From Psychroserpens algicola (GTDB lineage: Bacteria > Bacteroidota > Bacteroidia > Flavobacteriales > Flavobacteriaceae), in assembly GCF_014526325.1 (NCBI RefSeq), contig NZ_JACNMJ010000001.1, positions 310,001 to 374,000 of the forward strand: 64,000 nucleotides of DNA, in the 5' to 3' direction. Position numbers and translations under genes: made by a program. Positions 55,029 to 64,000 of this stretch are shown here, piece after piece. The notes below the pieces were generated by a model. It was not told where the DNA came from, did no database searches, and saw only the letters and a program-made list of their open reading frames with translations. How positions within the stretch are numbered: the first letter of the stretch is position 1; the number at the start of each line of letters is the position of its first letter.

Positions 55029-56753
55029 CTACCAGCCCATGTTTTGCTCAAGTTCAGAAAATTTTAAAATCTCAGAATTTGGAATAGGCATATAAGTTGC
55101 AAATGGTTGGAAATTTCTAATTTCCACAGACGGCAACTCAATATAATTATTTCCGTCAAAAAAGTAACCTCTAGCTGGTTCATCTAAAGGTAATCCCCAT
55201 CTTCTAATATCCCAAAATCTATGCCCCTCAAAACTTAGCTCTATACGACGTTCATTTCTAATAAGATCTCGCATTTCCTCTATAGTTGAAATAGATGCTA
55301 GGTAATTATCTGGTTGTGAAATTCCTGCTCTATTACGTATTGCTGCAATCACATCACGAACGGAAATACCATCAACCTGATGGTCAGGACCTCCAATTTC
55401 ATTAGCAGCTTCAGCTAATATTAAAAACAATTCAGTATATCTAAAATACACATTAGCATGACTTTTACCTTGAGCAGTTCCATTATTATTAATAAGAACA
55501 TCTGGACGTAATAATTTTTTAAGGTAATACCCAGTAGTTGTAGACTGCCCAGGAATAGAATCTAATCTATCATTTCCTCCTCCAAAACCAGTATTAATTA
55601 TACCTCCTCCAAATTCAGCGCCATTAACAACGACATATTTTTCTAGCCTAGGGTCTCGATTAGCATAAGGGTTTTGAGGATCAAAACCATTAGCCGCGGT
55701 TGCAGGAAAGCCGTCTTGCATTGGAAATGCCATTACAAAATTATGTGTTGGATTAATTTCACCGTTTCCATTCACTGAAGGGGGAAACATTCGTTCTTCA
55801 TAATTAAAAGTGTTCCCTCCAATAGATCCACGCCAGAGTGATTCACTACTAAATATATTGTCATCAGATGTATAAAATTCATTACCATTTGGATCTAATC
55901 CAGCAACACCTCCAATAGTATTTAAAACTTGAGCCGCGTTAGTTGCTGCCATATCATAATAGCTTTGACTATCTAAAAACGAAGGACTCGCCGCAAAAAG
56001 TGCCAAACGTGCTTTTAATGCTCTTACTATTTTGCCTGAAATACGTAAATCAAAAAAGTTATCATTTACTATTCCATATTTATCAAAGTCAAAATTTTCT
56101 AAATCTGAATACCATGGATCTACTTGACCTTCGCCCAATCCATAATCTGTTGGCAATAAATTAAGTGCTTCATCAAAATCTGTCATAATAGCCTGAACAG
56201 AAGCTTCAAATGACAAACGTGGTACATTAAAGTTACCATCTGCTTCAATAAATTCAGTATAGTATGGAATACCTAGCAGTTCTCCAGATTCTCCAATACC
56301 TGCATGCGCTTGAAGCACATAAAAATGATGTAATCCTCTCAATGCCAACGCTTCTCCCTTCATGCGCATTTCAAACATTGTGTTAGTTAATGTGTCTCTA
56401 CTCCATTGTGTAACTCCTGTTTCAATTACTTCTAAAAATCTGTTTACCCAGAATACACGTTCAAAACTACCCCAACGGGCTGCAGGATTAAATTGAGCAT
56501 TTAACTCACCAAGCGCCATTCGCTTATAGTTGTTATTTAAAATATTATTAACAGCATCATCGGTAGCTGCTTCAGAAAATGAATATTGATTAACTAAACC
56601 CGTATATCCATTTAATAATACACCTTCAGCTGCATTTGGATTCGTGAGAATATCATCAAAGTCCAACCTATTTTCTTCAATAGGATCTAAATCACAAGAA
56701 ATCATAGCGGCAAAAACCGACATGAGTATTAAATATTTTATTAAATTCTTCAT
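55029..56753 (-). CDS. SusD/RagB family nutrient-binding outer membrane lipoprotein
   Basis: A 574-residue SusD-like protein with lipobox Cys20 (AAMISC). Family features are the N-terminal TPR helices (ALRGLHHFYVLQAHAG), NRDPRLEKYVV, the C-terminal block VYFRYTELFLILAEAANE, VIAAIRNRAGI and RNERRIELSFEGHRFWDIRRW, ending in PIPNSEIL and NMGW. It forms the lid over the SusC barrel encoded 27 bp upstream and captures oligosaccharides for import. The oligosaccharide type is inferred from the surrounding enzymes. Confidence 0.95.
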   Translation of the reverse strand: MKNLIKYLILMSVFAAMISCDLDPIEENRLDFDDILTNPNAAEGVLLNGYTGLVNQYSFSEAATDDAVNNILNNNYKRMALGELNAQFNPAARWGSFERVFWVNRFLEVIETGVTQWSRDTLTNTMFEMRMKGEALALRGLHHFYVLQAHAGIGESGELLGIPYYTEFIEADGNFNVPRLSFEASVQAIMTDFDEALNLLPTDYGLGEGQVDPWYSDLENFDFDKYGIVNDNFFDLRISGKIVRALKARLALFAASPSFLDSQSYYDMAATNAAQVLNTIGGVAGLDPNGNEFYTSDDNIFSSESLWRGSIGGNTFNYEERMFPPSVNGNGEINPTHNFVMAFPMQDGFPATAANGFDPQNPYANRDPRLEKYVVVNGAEFGGGIINTGFGGGNDRLDSIPGQSTTTGYYLKKLLRPDVLINNNGTAQGKSHANVYFRYTELFLILAEAANEIGGPDHQVDGISVRDVIAAIRNRAGISQPDNYLASISTIEEMRDLIRNERRIELSFEGHRFWDIRRWGLPLDEPARGYFFDGNNYIELPSVEIRNFQPFATYMPIPNSEILKFSELEQNMGW

Positions 56754-56780
56754 TTTATTTATTTCAATTTTCTAATTCTA

Positions 56781-59700
56781 TTAAAATGATGCTCTTATAC
56801 CTAAGGTAAAAGATCTAGATAGTGGTGTACTACCTATTCTTAATCTACGAATATCTTTATTTTTTCCTATTTCAAATAAATTAGTTCCAGAAATATTTAG
56901 ACTAAAATCCTGCATACCTATTTTTTTATTAAAAGCATCCTCAAATTCATATGTTATCTGTGCACGGTTAATGTTAAAGTAACTCGTGTCGAATAGCCAA
57001 AACGTAGATTGTCTAAAATTATTTTGATTTGTTTGTGATGATAACCTTGGGAATGTTGCCGTACTTGCAGTTTCTGGTGTCCATCGTCCTAGAACGACTT
57101 CTGAATATTTATCTGCTCCATCTACTGAATAATATTCGTTAAAACTATTATTTAACTTATTACCGTCAGCTCCTGATTGACCTACAGCCAAAACAAAAAA
57201 GTTGAACCTTTTATAATTTAAGTTAAGGTTGAGGGCATAAGTCCATGGGCTACTAGATTGCCCGATTGCTCTTCTGTCATCATTATCTATAATATTATCA
57301 CCATTTAAATCCTGGTATTTTATATCTCCTGGTTGTACGATACCAAATTGTGGAACAGGTAAACCAGCATTTAAATTACCATTTGTATCAAAATCTGCTT
57401 GAGAATAAAAACCTTGATCAACTAATCCAAAAATTGTAGAAATCTCTCTTCCTTGTGTTTGTAGATAATCTTCAGTAAACAATTCAGATCTTACAACTCT
57501 TTCAGTTTGACTATATAGCACGTTTGCACCTACAGTAAATGAAAAATCTCCATAAGTTTTATTGAAATTCATACCGATTTCAAAACCAGTGTATACATTT
57601 TTATTGAAATTATTATACGGTCTAAACGTATCATAAAAAGACGGGAATTGGTCTTGTAAGAATGTTATTTGCTTGTCTAGTTCTGTTTTAAAATAATTAG
57701 CTTCTATCCAAAAAGAATTCATTAAATACGTTTCGAAACCTAAATTTAAGTCTATACGTTCTTCAAATGTTAAATCAAGATTTTCTGCTTGTGAAAGATC
57801 TATTCTTCGATTAGTATTACCATCAGCCCAACTAATATTGTTACCAAAAGAATAGTTTGCATCATATAAATAGTAAGCGCTAGCATCATCATCAACACTA
57901 CCATTAGCATTAAGCGCAGTAATACCACGATCTGACTTTAAAATACCTCCAGAAGCCTTTAACTTAAGGTAATTAATAAATTTACTGTTCTTCAAAAAAG
58001 GTTCTTCACTTATAATGTAAGCTATACCCGACGTTGGTGAAAATGCTCCTCTATTTCCTTTCGCTAGTTTTATTGAATTAATATAGGTTCCTGTAAAATC
58101 AAAAAATAGTTTCTTTTTGTAATCATATGCCATTTGAAAGCCTACGTGTGCATCAACATCAGTTTGAATAACATCATTTCGTCTTTGTGAATTATAAAAA
58201 CCTAATAAAGTAGTATTTATAGAATGGTTCTTAGCAATAGTCCTATCATAATTTATAAGTCCATAAAAACCAAATCGAGATAAAAACCCATTGGTACTAA
58301 TATTTTCTCTCTGATCTTTTAAATCTTCACCAAAAACATTAAGACCTATTATGCTATCACCCTCCCAAATTGGTTCATAGGTTTTAAATTGGTTCTCTAT
58401 AGATAAATTATAAGAATCAAAATAATCAAAACTCACATAGGTTTTAGCCGACAAGCCTTTTGTTATCCTACCTAAATCAAAATTGATTGTGTTGTTAAAC
58501 TGCGTAGAACGAAACACGGTGTCTAGATAGCCACCTGCAATAGCTAAAGCTATGGGTGCATCTGACCCAAACTGTTGAGTTGACCCTAAAAGAAACCCAT
58601 CAAAGGTATTTGCATCTTGTAATATTCCTGCAACTGTAGGGTCACTAACATCTACTAAATCAACGGGTAAAAATGGTGAATAAGCATTTGGTCTTAAAGT
58701 AGTACCAGCGCTTAATAAATCGGCTCTAGACCCTCTATTTGTGCTTATAACTGCAATTCCATCAAGACTGCTTGAAATCCAATCGTTTATTTTAAAATCT
58801 AGGTTACCTCTTACATTAAAACGGTTAGTTCCTGCATTTATATCTTCATTAATATCCACCCATGCATCCTCACGATTCCATCCAACGTTAACATAATATT
58901 GATTTTTATCATTACCACCTGAAAACTCAGCTATAACATTTGTAAAATTGATAAAAGGTTGAACATATTCATTTGAATATAAGTCTACATCGGGATATTT
59001 AAACTTATTAGAACTTGTTCTAAATTCCTGGATAAGTGCTGGATCATAAAAATTATCTAACCCGTCATTATTTCTGGCTTCATTAAAAAGTGTCATATAC
59101 GCCGCTGAACCTAAATAATTTGGCAAGGAGATAGGCGTTCTAATACCAGAACGAATATTAACGTTTACTTCTTTTTTATTAGCATTTCCACGTTTGGTAT
59201 TAATAACAATCACACCATTTCTTCCTTGACTACCATAGAGGGCAACAGAATTAGCATCTTTAAGTACAGTTATCTGCTCAACCTCTTCCATATTTAGGAT
59301 ATTGGGATCACGGCCAATGACGCCATCAATAACAAAAACCGCATCGCCTACACCGCCTATACCTCTAATATTATCAGAACCTCTAACCCCTAAGACGAGT
59401 CCGTTAATATAATCTCTAACCACTTGGGTATTGTCATAAGTTAATCGGTCTTTTGTGTTAATTGAGGATATTGCCCCAACAATATTACGTCTATATTTAG
59501 TGGCTACTCCCATCTTTATTTCGTCATCTTCCGAGGCGAGGAAAGGAGATTTTTTCATTGTAATATTACCTAATATATCAGAAATAGCAATAATGACTGA
59601 TATATAGCCCTTTTTTTCAAGTACAAGGGACTCATCATCTAGTAATTTGATTTTAAACTGTCCGTTAACATCCGAAGATGTCTTATTTCCACTTTGGCTA

Positions 59701-59852
59701 AAAATATCAACTCCATCTATTGGGTTACCTTGCTCATCAACCACAGTTACTGTTACCTCCGTACCATTTGTTTGAGCCATTGCAATATTACAAATGCAAA
59801 ACAGCATTAAGATAAATAGAGTGAATAACCTATATATATTTTTTATCTTCAT
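56781..59852 (-). CDS. SusC/RagA TonB-linked outer membrane receptor
   Basis: A 1023-residue TonB-dependent receptor. I start it at the ATG at 59852, which opens the signal peptide (MKIKNIYRLFTLFILMLFCI, cleaved after AMAQ). The start at 59903 would add 17 non-signal residues and overlap the upstream SusD. Domains: a carboxypeptidase-regulatory-like domain (about 30-100, VTVVDEQGNPIDGVDIFS), a plug (DRLTYDNTQVVRDYINGLVLG, VFVIDGVIG, SVALYGSQGRNGVIVI) and a 22-strand barrel ending in GIRASF. It imports ulvan oligosaccharides across the outer membrane, powered by TonB. Pairs with the SusD 27 bp downstream. Confidence 0.95.
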   Translation of the reverse strand: MKIKNIYRLFTLFILMLFCICNIAMAQTNGTEVTVTVVDEQGNPIDGVDIFSQSGNKTSSDVNGQFKIKLLDDESLVLEKKGYISVIIAISDILGNITMKKSPFLASEDDEIKMGVATKYRRNIVGAISSINTKDRLTYDNTQVVRDYINGLVLGVRGSDNIRGIGGVGDAVFVIDGVIGRDPNILNMEEVEQITVLKDANSVALYGSQGRNGVIVINTKRGNANKKEVNVNIRSGIRTPISLPNYLGSAAYMTLFNEARNNDGLDNFYDPALIQEFRTSSNKFKYPDVDLYSNEYVQPFINFTNVIAEFSGGNDKNQYYVNVGWNREDAWVDINEDINAGTNRFNVRGNLDFKINDWISSSLDGIAVISTNRGSRADLLSAGTTLRPNAYSPFLPVDLVDVSDPTVAGILQDANTFDGFLLGSTQQFGSDAPIALAIAGGYLDTVFRSTQFNNTINFDLGRITKGLSAKTYVSFDYFDSYNLSIENQFKTYEPIWEGDSIIGLNVFGEDLKDQRENISTNGFLSRFGFYGLINYDRTIAKNHSINTTLLGFYNSQRRNDVIQTDVDAHVGFQMAYDYKKKLFFDFTGTYINSIKLAKGNRGAFSPTSGIAYIISEEPFLKNSKFINYLKLKASGGILKSDRGITALNANGSVDDDASAYYLYDANYSFGNNISWADGNTNRRIDLSQAENLDLTFEERIDLNLGFETYLMNSFWIEANYFKTELDKQITFLQDQFPSFYDTFRPYNNFNKNVYTGFEIGMNFNKTYGDFSFTVGANVLYSQTERVVRSELFTEDYLQTQGREISTIFGLVDQGFYSQADFDTNGNLNAGLPVPQFGIVQPGDIKYQDLNGDNIIDNDDRRAIGQSSSPWTYALNLNLNYKRFNFFVLAVGQSGADGNKLNNSFNEYYSVDGADKYSEVVLGRWTPETASTATFPRLSSQTNQNNFRQSTFWLFDTSYFNINRAQITYEFEDAFNKKIGMQDFSLNISGTNLFEIGKNKDIRRLRIGSTPLSRSFTLGIRASF

Positions 59853-59896
59853 TTTTTTCTTTGGATTAGTTATAACGAATTTGTAAAAGACTACCT

Positions 59897-61807
59897 CTAC
59901 CATCCCGGGTTTTGAGGGAAGCCTTCGTAAATTAGAGTTTGCTCAACTGGAAATGGCAACCAATAATGCTGAGGGAACTCACAAATTCTATCTACAAGAA
60001 GTGTTTCTGTGAAATTACTTCTGTCTTGCGGAAAATCTAAGGCTAATTTTCTTCTATATTTATCTAAATGGGCTAATCCCCATCGTCTAATATCTAACCA
60101 TCTGTGCGCTTCATAACTTAACTCAACAGATCTTTCTCTTCTTAATTCATCCATAAACTTGTTGTTATCTCCAACTATATTTGGATGTACATTAGGAATA
60201 CCAGCTCTATTACGTAATAAATTAATAGCGCTCTCTGCTGATAATCCATAAGAACTAGGTGTAGCCATTGCCCCCATTGAAGCATGTAATGCTTCAGCAT
60301 ACATTAAATAAACATCTGTAAGTCTCATATGCATTCGTACCCCTACGTATTGATTTATTATAGGATTCCATCTACTATGATACGTACCGTCAACTTTAGG
60401 GTAAAATTTTGTCCACATATACCCTGTATTATTTTTTATTTTGATGTTTTCAGCACCAGTGCTGCGGTGGAAACCTTTTTGACTTGAATTTTCAAACCAA
60501 AGTTGAGCAGCTACATGCTCTGGTTCCTCAGCTCCTGCATCTATAATATCTCCATCAATAATATGCCATTTGTAAAAACGTGGATCACGGTTTGCAAAAG
60601 GCTGAGTGGGATCGTAAGTTGTTTGTCCATAATTACCACTAAGATCATCTTCTATAGATAGTCCATTAGCCATCCCAAAATTGTTATGAATAAAATTGTG
60701 TGTAGGACTAATAACCTCATATCCAGCAGAATTGGTATGGATAGCTCTATTTACTCCTGATGCCATAAATCTTGTGGCTTGCCCAGTACTGCCACCAGTT
60801 GCAGAGAATATAAACTCTGTACTTCCTGGCCATGTACCAGGAGCTGGTGATCTCCAAAACACATCATCGTAGTTTTCCCAAGAAGCTAATGCATAACGTC
60901 CTTGGTCGGCTAATTGAAGAATTTTTGAAAAAGCCTCAACAGCCATATCACATAACTCTGTATCATAGTCATATGTATTTATACTTACATTGTTACCTTT
61001 CATTAATGGACTTGCTGCTAAAAGCAAGTTTTTACCTTGAAAAGCATATGCCGTACCTTTAGTAAGCCTACCTCTATTTTCGCCTTCTGTTAATTGTCCA
61101 TATGGTTCAAAGTCCCAATTTACTGGCAATAATTCAGCGGCTATTATGTAATCTTCATTAGCTCGTAAAGCAACTTCTTTGTAGGTCTCTGGACGTGGTA
61201 ATTCAAAATCATCTACTATAACTCTATCAATATATGGATAACGTCCCCAAAATTTCATAATCTCATTATGGAAAAATGCTCTAAAAAAATAAGCTTGTCC
61301 AAGAATAACATCTTTTTCTGCTTGCGTTGCATTTACCATTAAATCCCTATTCTCAACATTCTCAATTACAATATTAGCTTTACGGATACCACGTAAGCTT
61401 CCATCATATAACCCAGGTCTTTGTCTATTAAATGAGTTATTGTTTTCGACATTAGCAGAGTTAGTACCTGTTGATCCATAATCTGCATTGTAGTGATTAT
61501 TTAAGTAACAAAAATTATCTCTTATCACATCATAGAATCTTCCAGCATCAATATCTCCACTTGCCTTTGTTGGCCTGTCAACAAATCCATCATCTCCCAA
61601 AAGAAAATCTTGAAAAGTATGCGTTTGCTGTTCATAAGATACTACTAAGGCATACATTTCTTCAACAAAACCTTGTGCATTATTAAAGCTAGAAAATATC
61701 TCCTCTTCATCTATGATGGCATCTGGTGCTACATCTAAATAATCCTCGCATGAAAACGAGAATACAAATCCTAAGATTATGAATATTTTTATCTTATTAT
61801 TTTTCAT
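59897..61807 (-). CDS. SusD/RagB family lipoprotein (second pair)
   Basis: A 636-residue SusD-like lipoprotein (lipobox Cys at FSFSC). It has DVILGQAYFFRAFFHNEIMKFWG, NRDPRFYKWHIIDG, MRLTDVYLMYAEALHAS, INLLRNRAGIP and RRERSVELSYEAHRWLDIRRW, the expected family blocks, and ends in PQNPGW. It is 13 bp downstream of the second SusC and 44 bp upstream of the first SusC, so both SusC/SusD pairs and the SusE-like gene form one operon. Its low apparent similarity to the other SusD suggests that the two pairs import different fragment sizes or sulfation patterns; inference. Confidence 0.95.
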   Translation of the reverse strand: MKNNKIKIFIILGFVFSFSCEDYLDVAPDAIIDEEEIFSSFNNAQGFVEEMYALVVSYEQQTHTFQDFLLGDDGFVDRPTKASGDIDAGRFYDVIRDNFCYLNNHYNADYGSTGTNSANVENNNSFNRQRPGLYDGSLRGIRKANIVIENVENRDLMVNATQAEKDVILGQAYFFRAFFHNEIMKFWGRYPYIDRVIVDDFELPRPETYKEVALRANEDYIIAAELLPVNWDFEPYGQLTEGENRGRLTKGTAYAFQGKNLLLAASPLMKGNNVSINTYDYDTELCDMAVEAFSKILQLADQGRYALASWENYDDVFWRSPAPGTWPGSTEFIFSATGGSTGQATRFMASGVNRAIHTNSAGYEVISPTHNFIHNNFGMANGLSIEDDLSGNYGQTTYDPTQPFANRDPRFYKWHIIDGDIIDAGAEEPEHVAAQLWFENSSQKGFHRSTGAENIKIKNNTGYMWTKFYPKVDGTYHSRWNPIINQYVGVRMHMRLTDVYLMYAEALHASMGAMATPSSYGLSAESAINLLRNRAGIPNVHPNIVGDNNKFMDELRRERSVELSYEAHRWLDIRRWGLAHLDKYRRKLALDFPQDRSNFTETLLVDRICEFPQHYWLPFPVEQTLIYEGFPQNPGW

Positions 61808-61819
61808 TATTTCTCTTGT

Positions 61820-64000
61820 TTAAAAATTCATATTAAAACCAAAGTTAAATCTTTTTAAGGTAGGATAATCACCTCTTGACTGTGCTGTTCCAGATGTATT
61901 AAACTCTCTATCATCGGGCAAATTAGACCATAAAAACAGGTTATTTCCATTTGCGAAAATTTGAAGCTTCTTCAACCCAAGTTTTTCACAGGTCGCTCTG
62001 GGTATATCATAAGCTATAGAAACTGTTCTAAGTCTTGTTAATGATGCATCCAACCAATTATCTCTAGGATTAGTTCCTCCCGGAACTCCAAATGATGGTT
62101 GGGTATCTGTATTATTTGGCGTATCTACGGTCCAATAATCTAAATCTTGCTCAAAGATTAACGGTGTTGAATTACTAAAAGTTTGGTTACTGAACAATCT
62201 AGACGCATTTTGTGTACCATACAACTGCGCTGAAATACTAAACCCTTTGTATTGTGCGCCTAGAGTAAAGCCCCAAGTTCTTTGAGGTTGATTTGGATAA
62301 CCGAAGGGTGCATTATCAAATTCAGAATTATAAATGCCGTCTCCATCAAAATCTACAAGACCATAATATCCAGGACGCACTGTACTTTGATTTTCATTTA
62401 GAGGTGTTGAACTGTAAATATCGTCCCAACTTGTCAATATACCTGCAGGAATGCCTGAACTTCCTTGCCCAATACTGTAACCAGCTTCATTTAGATGAGC
62501 AGCCCGTAAAGCTGGGTCATCTCTTACTATTACTTTATCTATAGCTTGCGTAAAATTAAAATCACCAGATAGAGTTAAACCGTTATCAAAAGTATATCTG
62601 GAACCTAAAACAATCTCATAACCTCTTACCTCAACGACACCTCTATTAACATATGGATTTGCTGCCACAAAATCTGGTGTAGTTTGACTATTAGCAATTA
62701 CAATTTTACTACGATCTTCTGCAAAATAGTCTAACTCTCCAGTTAACAAACCATTAAATAAATTAAACTCAGCACCTATGTTATACTTAACAGCTTCCTC
62801 CCACTGAAGGTCTGGATTTCCAACGAGAGTTTCTCTGTAAAACGTGTAGGGTGAATTTCCTTGATAATCACTTGGCACTAAAAATGCAGAATCACCAGAC
62901 TCCCATTGCGTAATGTAAGTCCATCTTGCTGCTTCATCAGTCGTGATAAAAGTATCATCACCAATAAGACCGTAAGACCCTCTAAACTTAAGTAAATTTA
63001 ACCAATCTACATTTTCCATAAAAGCTTCGTTTGAGACTGTCCAACCCAGTGCTATAGATGGAAATAAGTCGAAACGATATCCTGGACCAAATTGTTCAGA
63101 GCCATTGTATGCACCGTTAATATCTAAAAAGTATCTTGAGTCGTAATTATAAGTGGCTCTTCCTACCCAGTCTTCACGATATGTTGGAAAAGCGAAAATC
63201 CCAGTACCGCTTGCAGCCTCCTGTCTTCTCACTAAAAATAGACCTGTTATGTTATGCTTTTCATCAAAAGTTTTATTATAATTAAATGAAACATCATAAA
63301 CCATTCTTCGTCTTCGTCGGTTTTCCTCTACTTGAATATCTTCTAAAGTCCATGGTGGTTGAACATAACCAAATTGTGTATTATTATCTGGAATAAGTAA
63401 AATCTCTTCATCACCATCAAAAACCCTACTAATTACACCTCCATCAATTAAACGTTGCCTACTTCTCTGTGTATTATCTAGAGAAAATCGTCCTTGAAAC
63501 GACAATCCTTCAGTAATAAAGTCTAAATTTTGTTTTAATATAAAATCAGTATTGATTTGAAATTCTCTAAAAGTGTCATAACCCGAACCCGCTAAAGTAA
63601 TAAATGGGTTGTTATATACATTAAAGGGACTAAAAGGGGCTCCATACACACCATCTGGATACACAGGAGTGTAAAGCGTTGGTGCTATTAAGTAAAGTCC
63701 ATTAGTTACATTACCTAAGTTACCAGGATTCTCTCTAATACCATAAAAACCAGCTAGATTAACTGACAACTCAGTAGTTTTTGTAATGTTAAAATCAATA
63801 TTACTTCTAAAGTTAAATCTATCATATCGATACTCACCTAAATAGCCTCTTCCATTATCGTATCGTCCTCCATCAAAAATATCTTCTACTGTTTGAAAAG
63901 CTAAACTACCAAAATATTTAGCCGTTTTATTACCACCTCGCACAGACAAGTTAACTCTATAATCTTGTGCGTAATCTTTTAACAATTCATCTTCCCAATC
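61820..64000 (-). CDS. SusC/RagA TonB-linked receptor, C-terminal part (cut by window edge)
   Basis: The reading frame stays open to the right edge (DWEDELLKDYAQDYRVNLSV at the edge), so the gene begins outside the window; about 727 residues of the barrel are seen. Typical motifs are RGGNKTAKYFGSLAFQ, SNIDFNITKTTELSVNLAG, GSYGLIGDDTF, DFDGDGIYNSEFDNAPFGYP and the final FNFGFNMNF ending in Phe for Bam insertion. It forms the transporter of the second SusC/SusD pair. The promoter of the transport operon, and whether it carries the shared operator, lies outside the window. Confidence 0.95.
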   Translation of the reverse strand, partial: DWEDELLKDYAQDYRVNLSVRGGNKTAKYFGSLAFQTVEDIFDGGRYDNGRGYLGEYRYDRFNFRSNIDFNITKTTELSVNLAGFYGIRENPGNLGNVTNGLYLIAPTLYTPVYPDGVYGAPFSPFNVYNNPFITLAGSGYDTFREFQINTDFILKQNLDFITEGLSFQGRFSLDNTQRSRQRLIDGGVISRVFDGDEEILLIPDNNTQFGYVQPPWTLEDIQVEENRRRRRMVYDVSFNYNKTFDEKHNITGLFLVRRQEAASGTGIFAFPTYREDWVGRATYNYDSRYFLDINGAYNGSEQFGPGYRFDLFPSIALGWTVSNEAFMENVDWLNLLKFRGSYGLIGDDTFITTDEAARWTYITQWESGDSAFLVPSDYQGNSPYTFYRETLVGNPDLQWEEAVKYNIGAEFNLFNGLLTGELDYFAEDRSKIVIANSQTTPDFVAANPYVNRGVVEVRGYEIVLGSRYTFDNGLTLSGDFNFTQAIDKVIVRDDPALRAAHLNEAGYSIGQGSSGIPAGILTSWDDIYSSTPLNENQSTVRPGYYGLVDFDGDGIYNSEFDNAPFGYPNQPQRTWGFTLGAQYKGFSISAQLYGTQNASRLFSNQTFSNSTPLIFEQDLDYWTVDTPNNTDTQPSFGVPGGTNPRDNWLDASLTRLRTVSIAYDIPRATCEKLGLKKLQIFANGNNLFLWSNLPDDREFNTSGTAQSRGDYPTLKRFNFGFNMNF

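Noticed and set aside
59853-59903. Longer N-terminus of the SusC protein
   Set aside because: It adds 17 residues before a normal signal peptide and overlaps the preceding SusD gene.
1-64000. CRISPR arrays, tRNA/rRNA genes, insertion sequences, integrases, riboswitches
   Set aside because: Nothing matching was seen; the repeats present are gene duplications and the operator copies.

Overview
The window is a large polysaccharide utilization locus (PUL) from a marine member of the Bacteroidota, most likely a flavobacterium. It is AT-rich, with Bacteroidota-type -7 promoter boxes (TAnnTTTG), two SusC/SusD transporter pairs, many lipoprotein signal peptides and five proteins with type IX secretion (T9SS) C-terminal sorting domains. 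The gene content points to ulvan, the sulfated rhamnose / glucuronate / iduronate / xylose polysaccharide of green algae. It includes one PL24/PL25-type and two PL28-type ulvan lyases, a GH105 unsaturated uronyl hydrolase, four S1 sulfatases (one fused to a GH78), three further GH78 and one GH106 rhamnosidase, GH2, GH3, GH5 and GH43 enzymes, and L-rhamnose mutarotase. All genes are on the minus strand except one PL28 lyase at 22069-23016. No tRNA, rRNA, CRISPR array, transposase or integrase was seen.

Layout, left to right. 1-957: a GH2 cut by the window edge, with its own promoter. 1085-10153: an operon (read right to left) of two tandem GH78, a carbohydrate-binding / nucleoside-hydrolase-fold protein and a sulfatase. 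10350-12803: a secreted ulvan lyase. 12910-15375: two related secreted beta-trefoil T9SS proteins, an intact rhaM and the decayed remnant of a second rhaM. 15557-21788: an operon of GH5, GH3, a secreted carbohydrate-binding protein and a sulfatase. 22069-23016: the plus-strand PL28 lipoprotein. 23096-31452: an operon of a membrane-anchored cytochrome-c/DUF1553 protein, a DUF1501 protein, an NHL propeller and a divergent GH78. 31506-33422: a Tat-type heparinase-fold lipoprotein. 33560-35563: PL28 flanked by two beta-trefoil domains. 35714-39187: GH106. 39294-49497: sulfatase, GH105, GH3, GH43 and the sulfatase-GH78 fusion. 49707-53643: two Gfo/Idh/MocA oxidoreductases and a double DUF1080 protein, a likely 3-keto-glycoside module. 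53830-64000: a SusE-like protein and two SusC/SusD pairs, the last SusC running off the window.

The most striking non-coding signal is a 15-bp core of two half-sites 10 bp apart (gene-strand consensus about CAGKATAGTACAGGATA), present at twelve promoters. In all twelve the first base after the operator plus exactly 22 bp begins a -7-like box (TA in eleven of twelve). The only copy in the opposite orientation serves the only plus-strand gene. I infer one regulator controlling most of the locus as a set of separate transcription units.

Working model: secreted PL24 and PL28 lyases and beta-trefoil proteins attack and bind ulvan outside the cell. The SusC/SusD pairs import oligosaccharides. Lipoprotein and periplasmic sulfatases, GH105, rhamnosidases, GH3, GH43 and GH2 trim them to monosaccharides, and RhaM feeds rhamnose catabolism. 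The cytochrome-c/DUF1501/NHL module and the Gfo/DUF1080 module suggest additional oxidative steps that are not part of the ulvan pathway as I know it.
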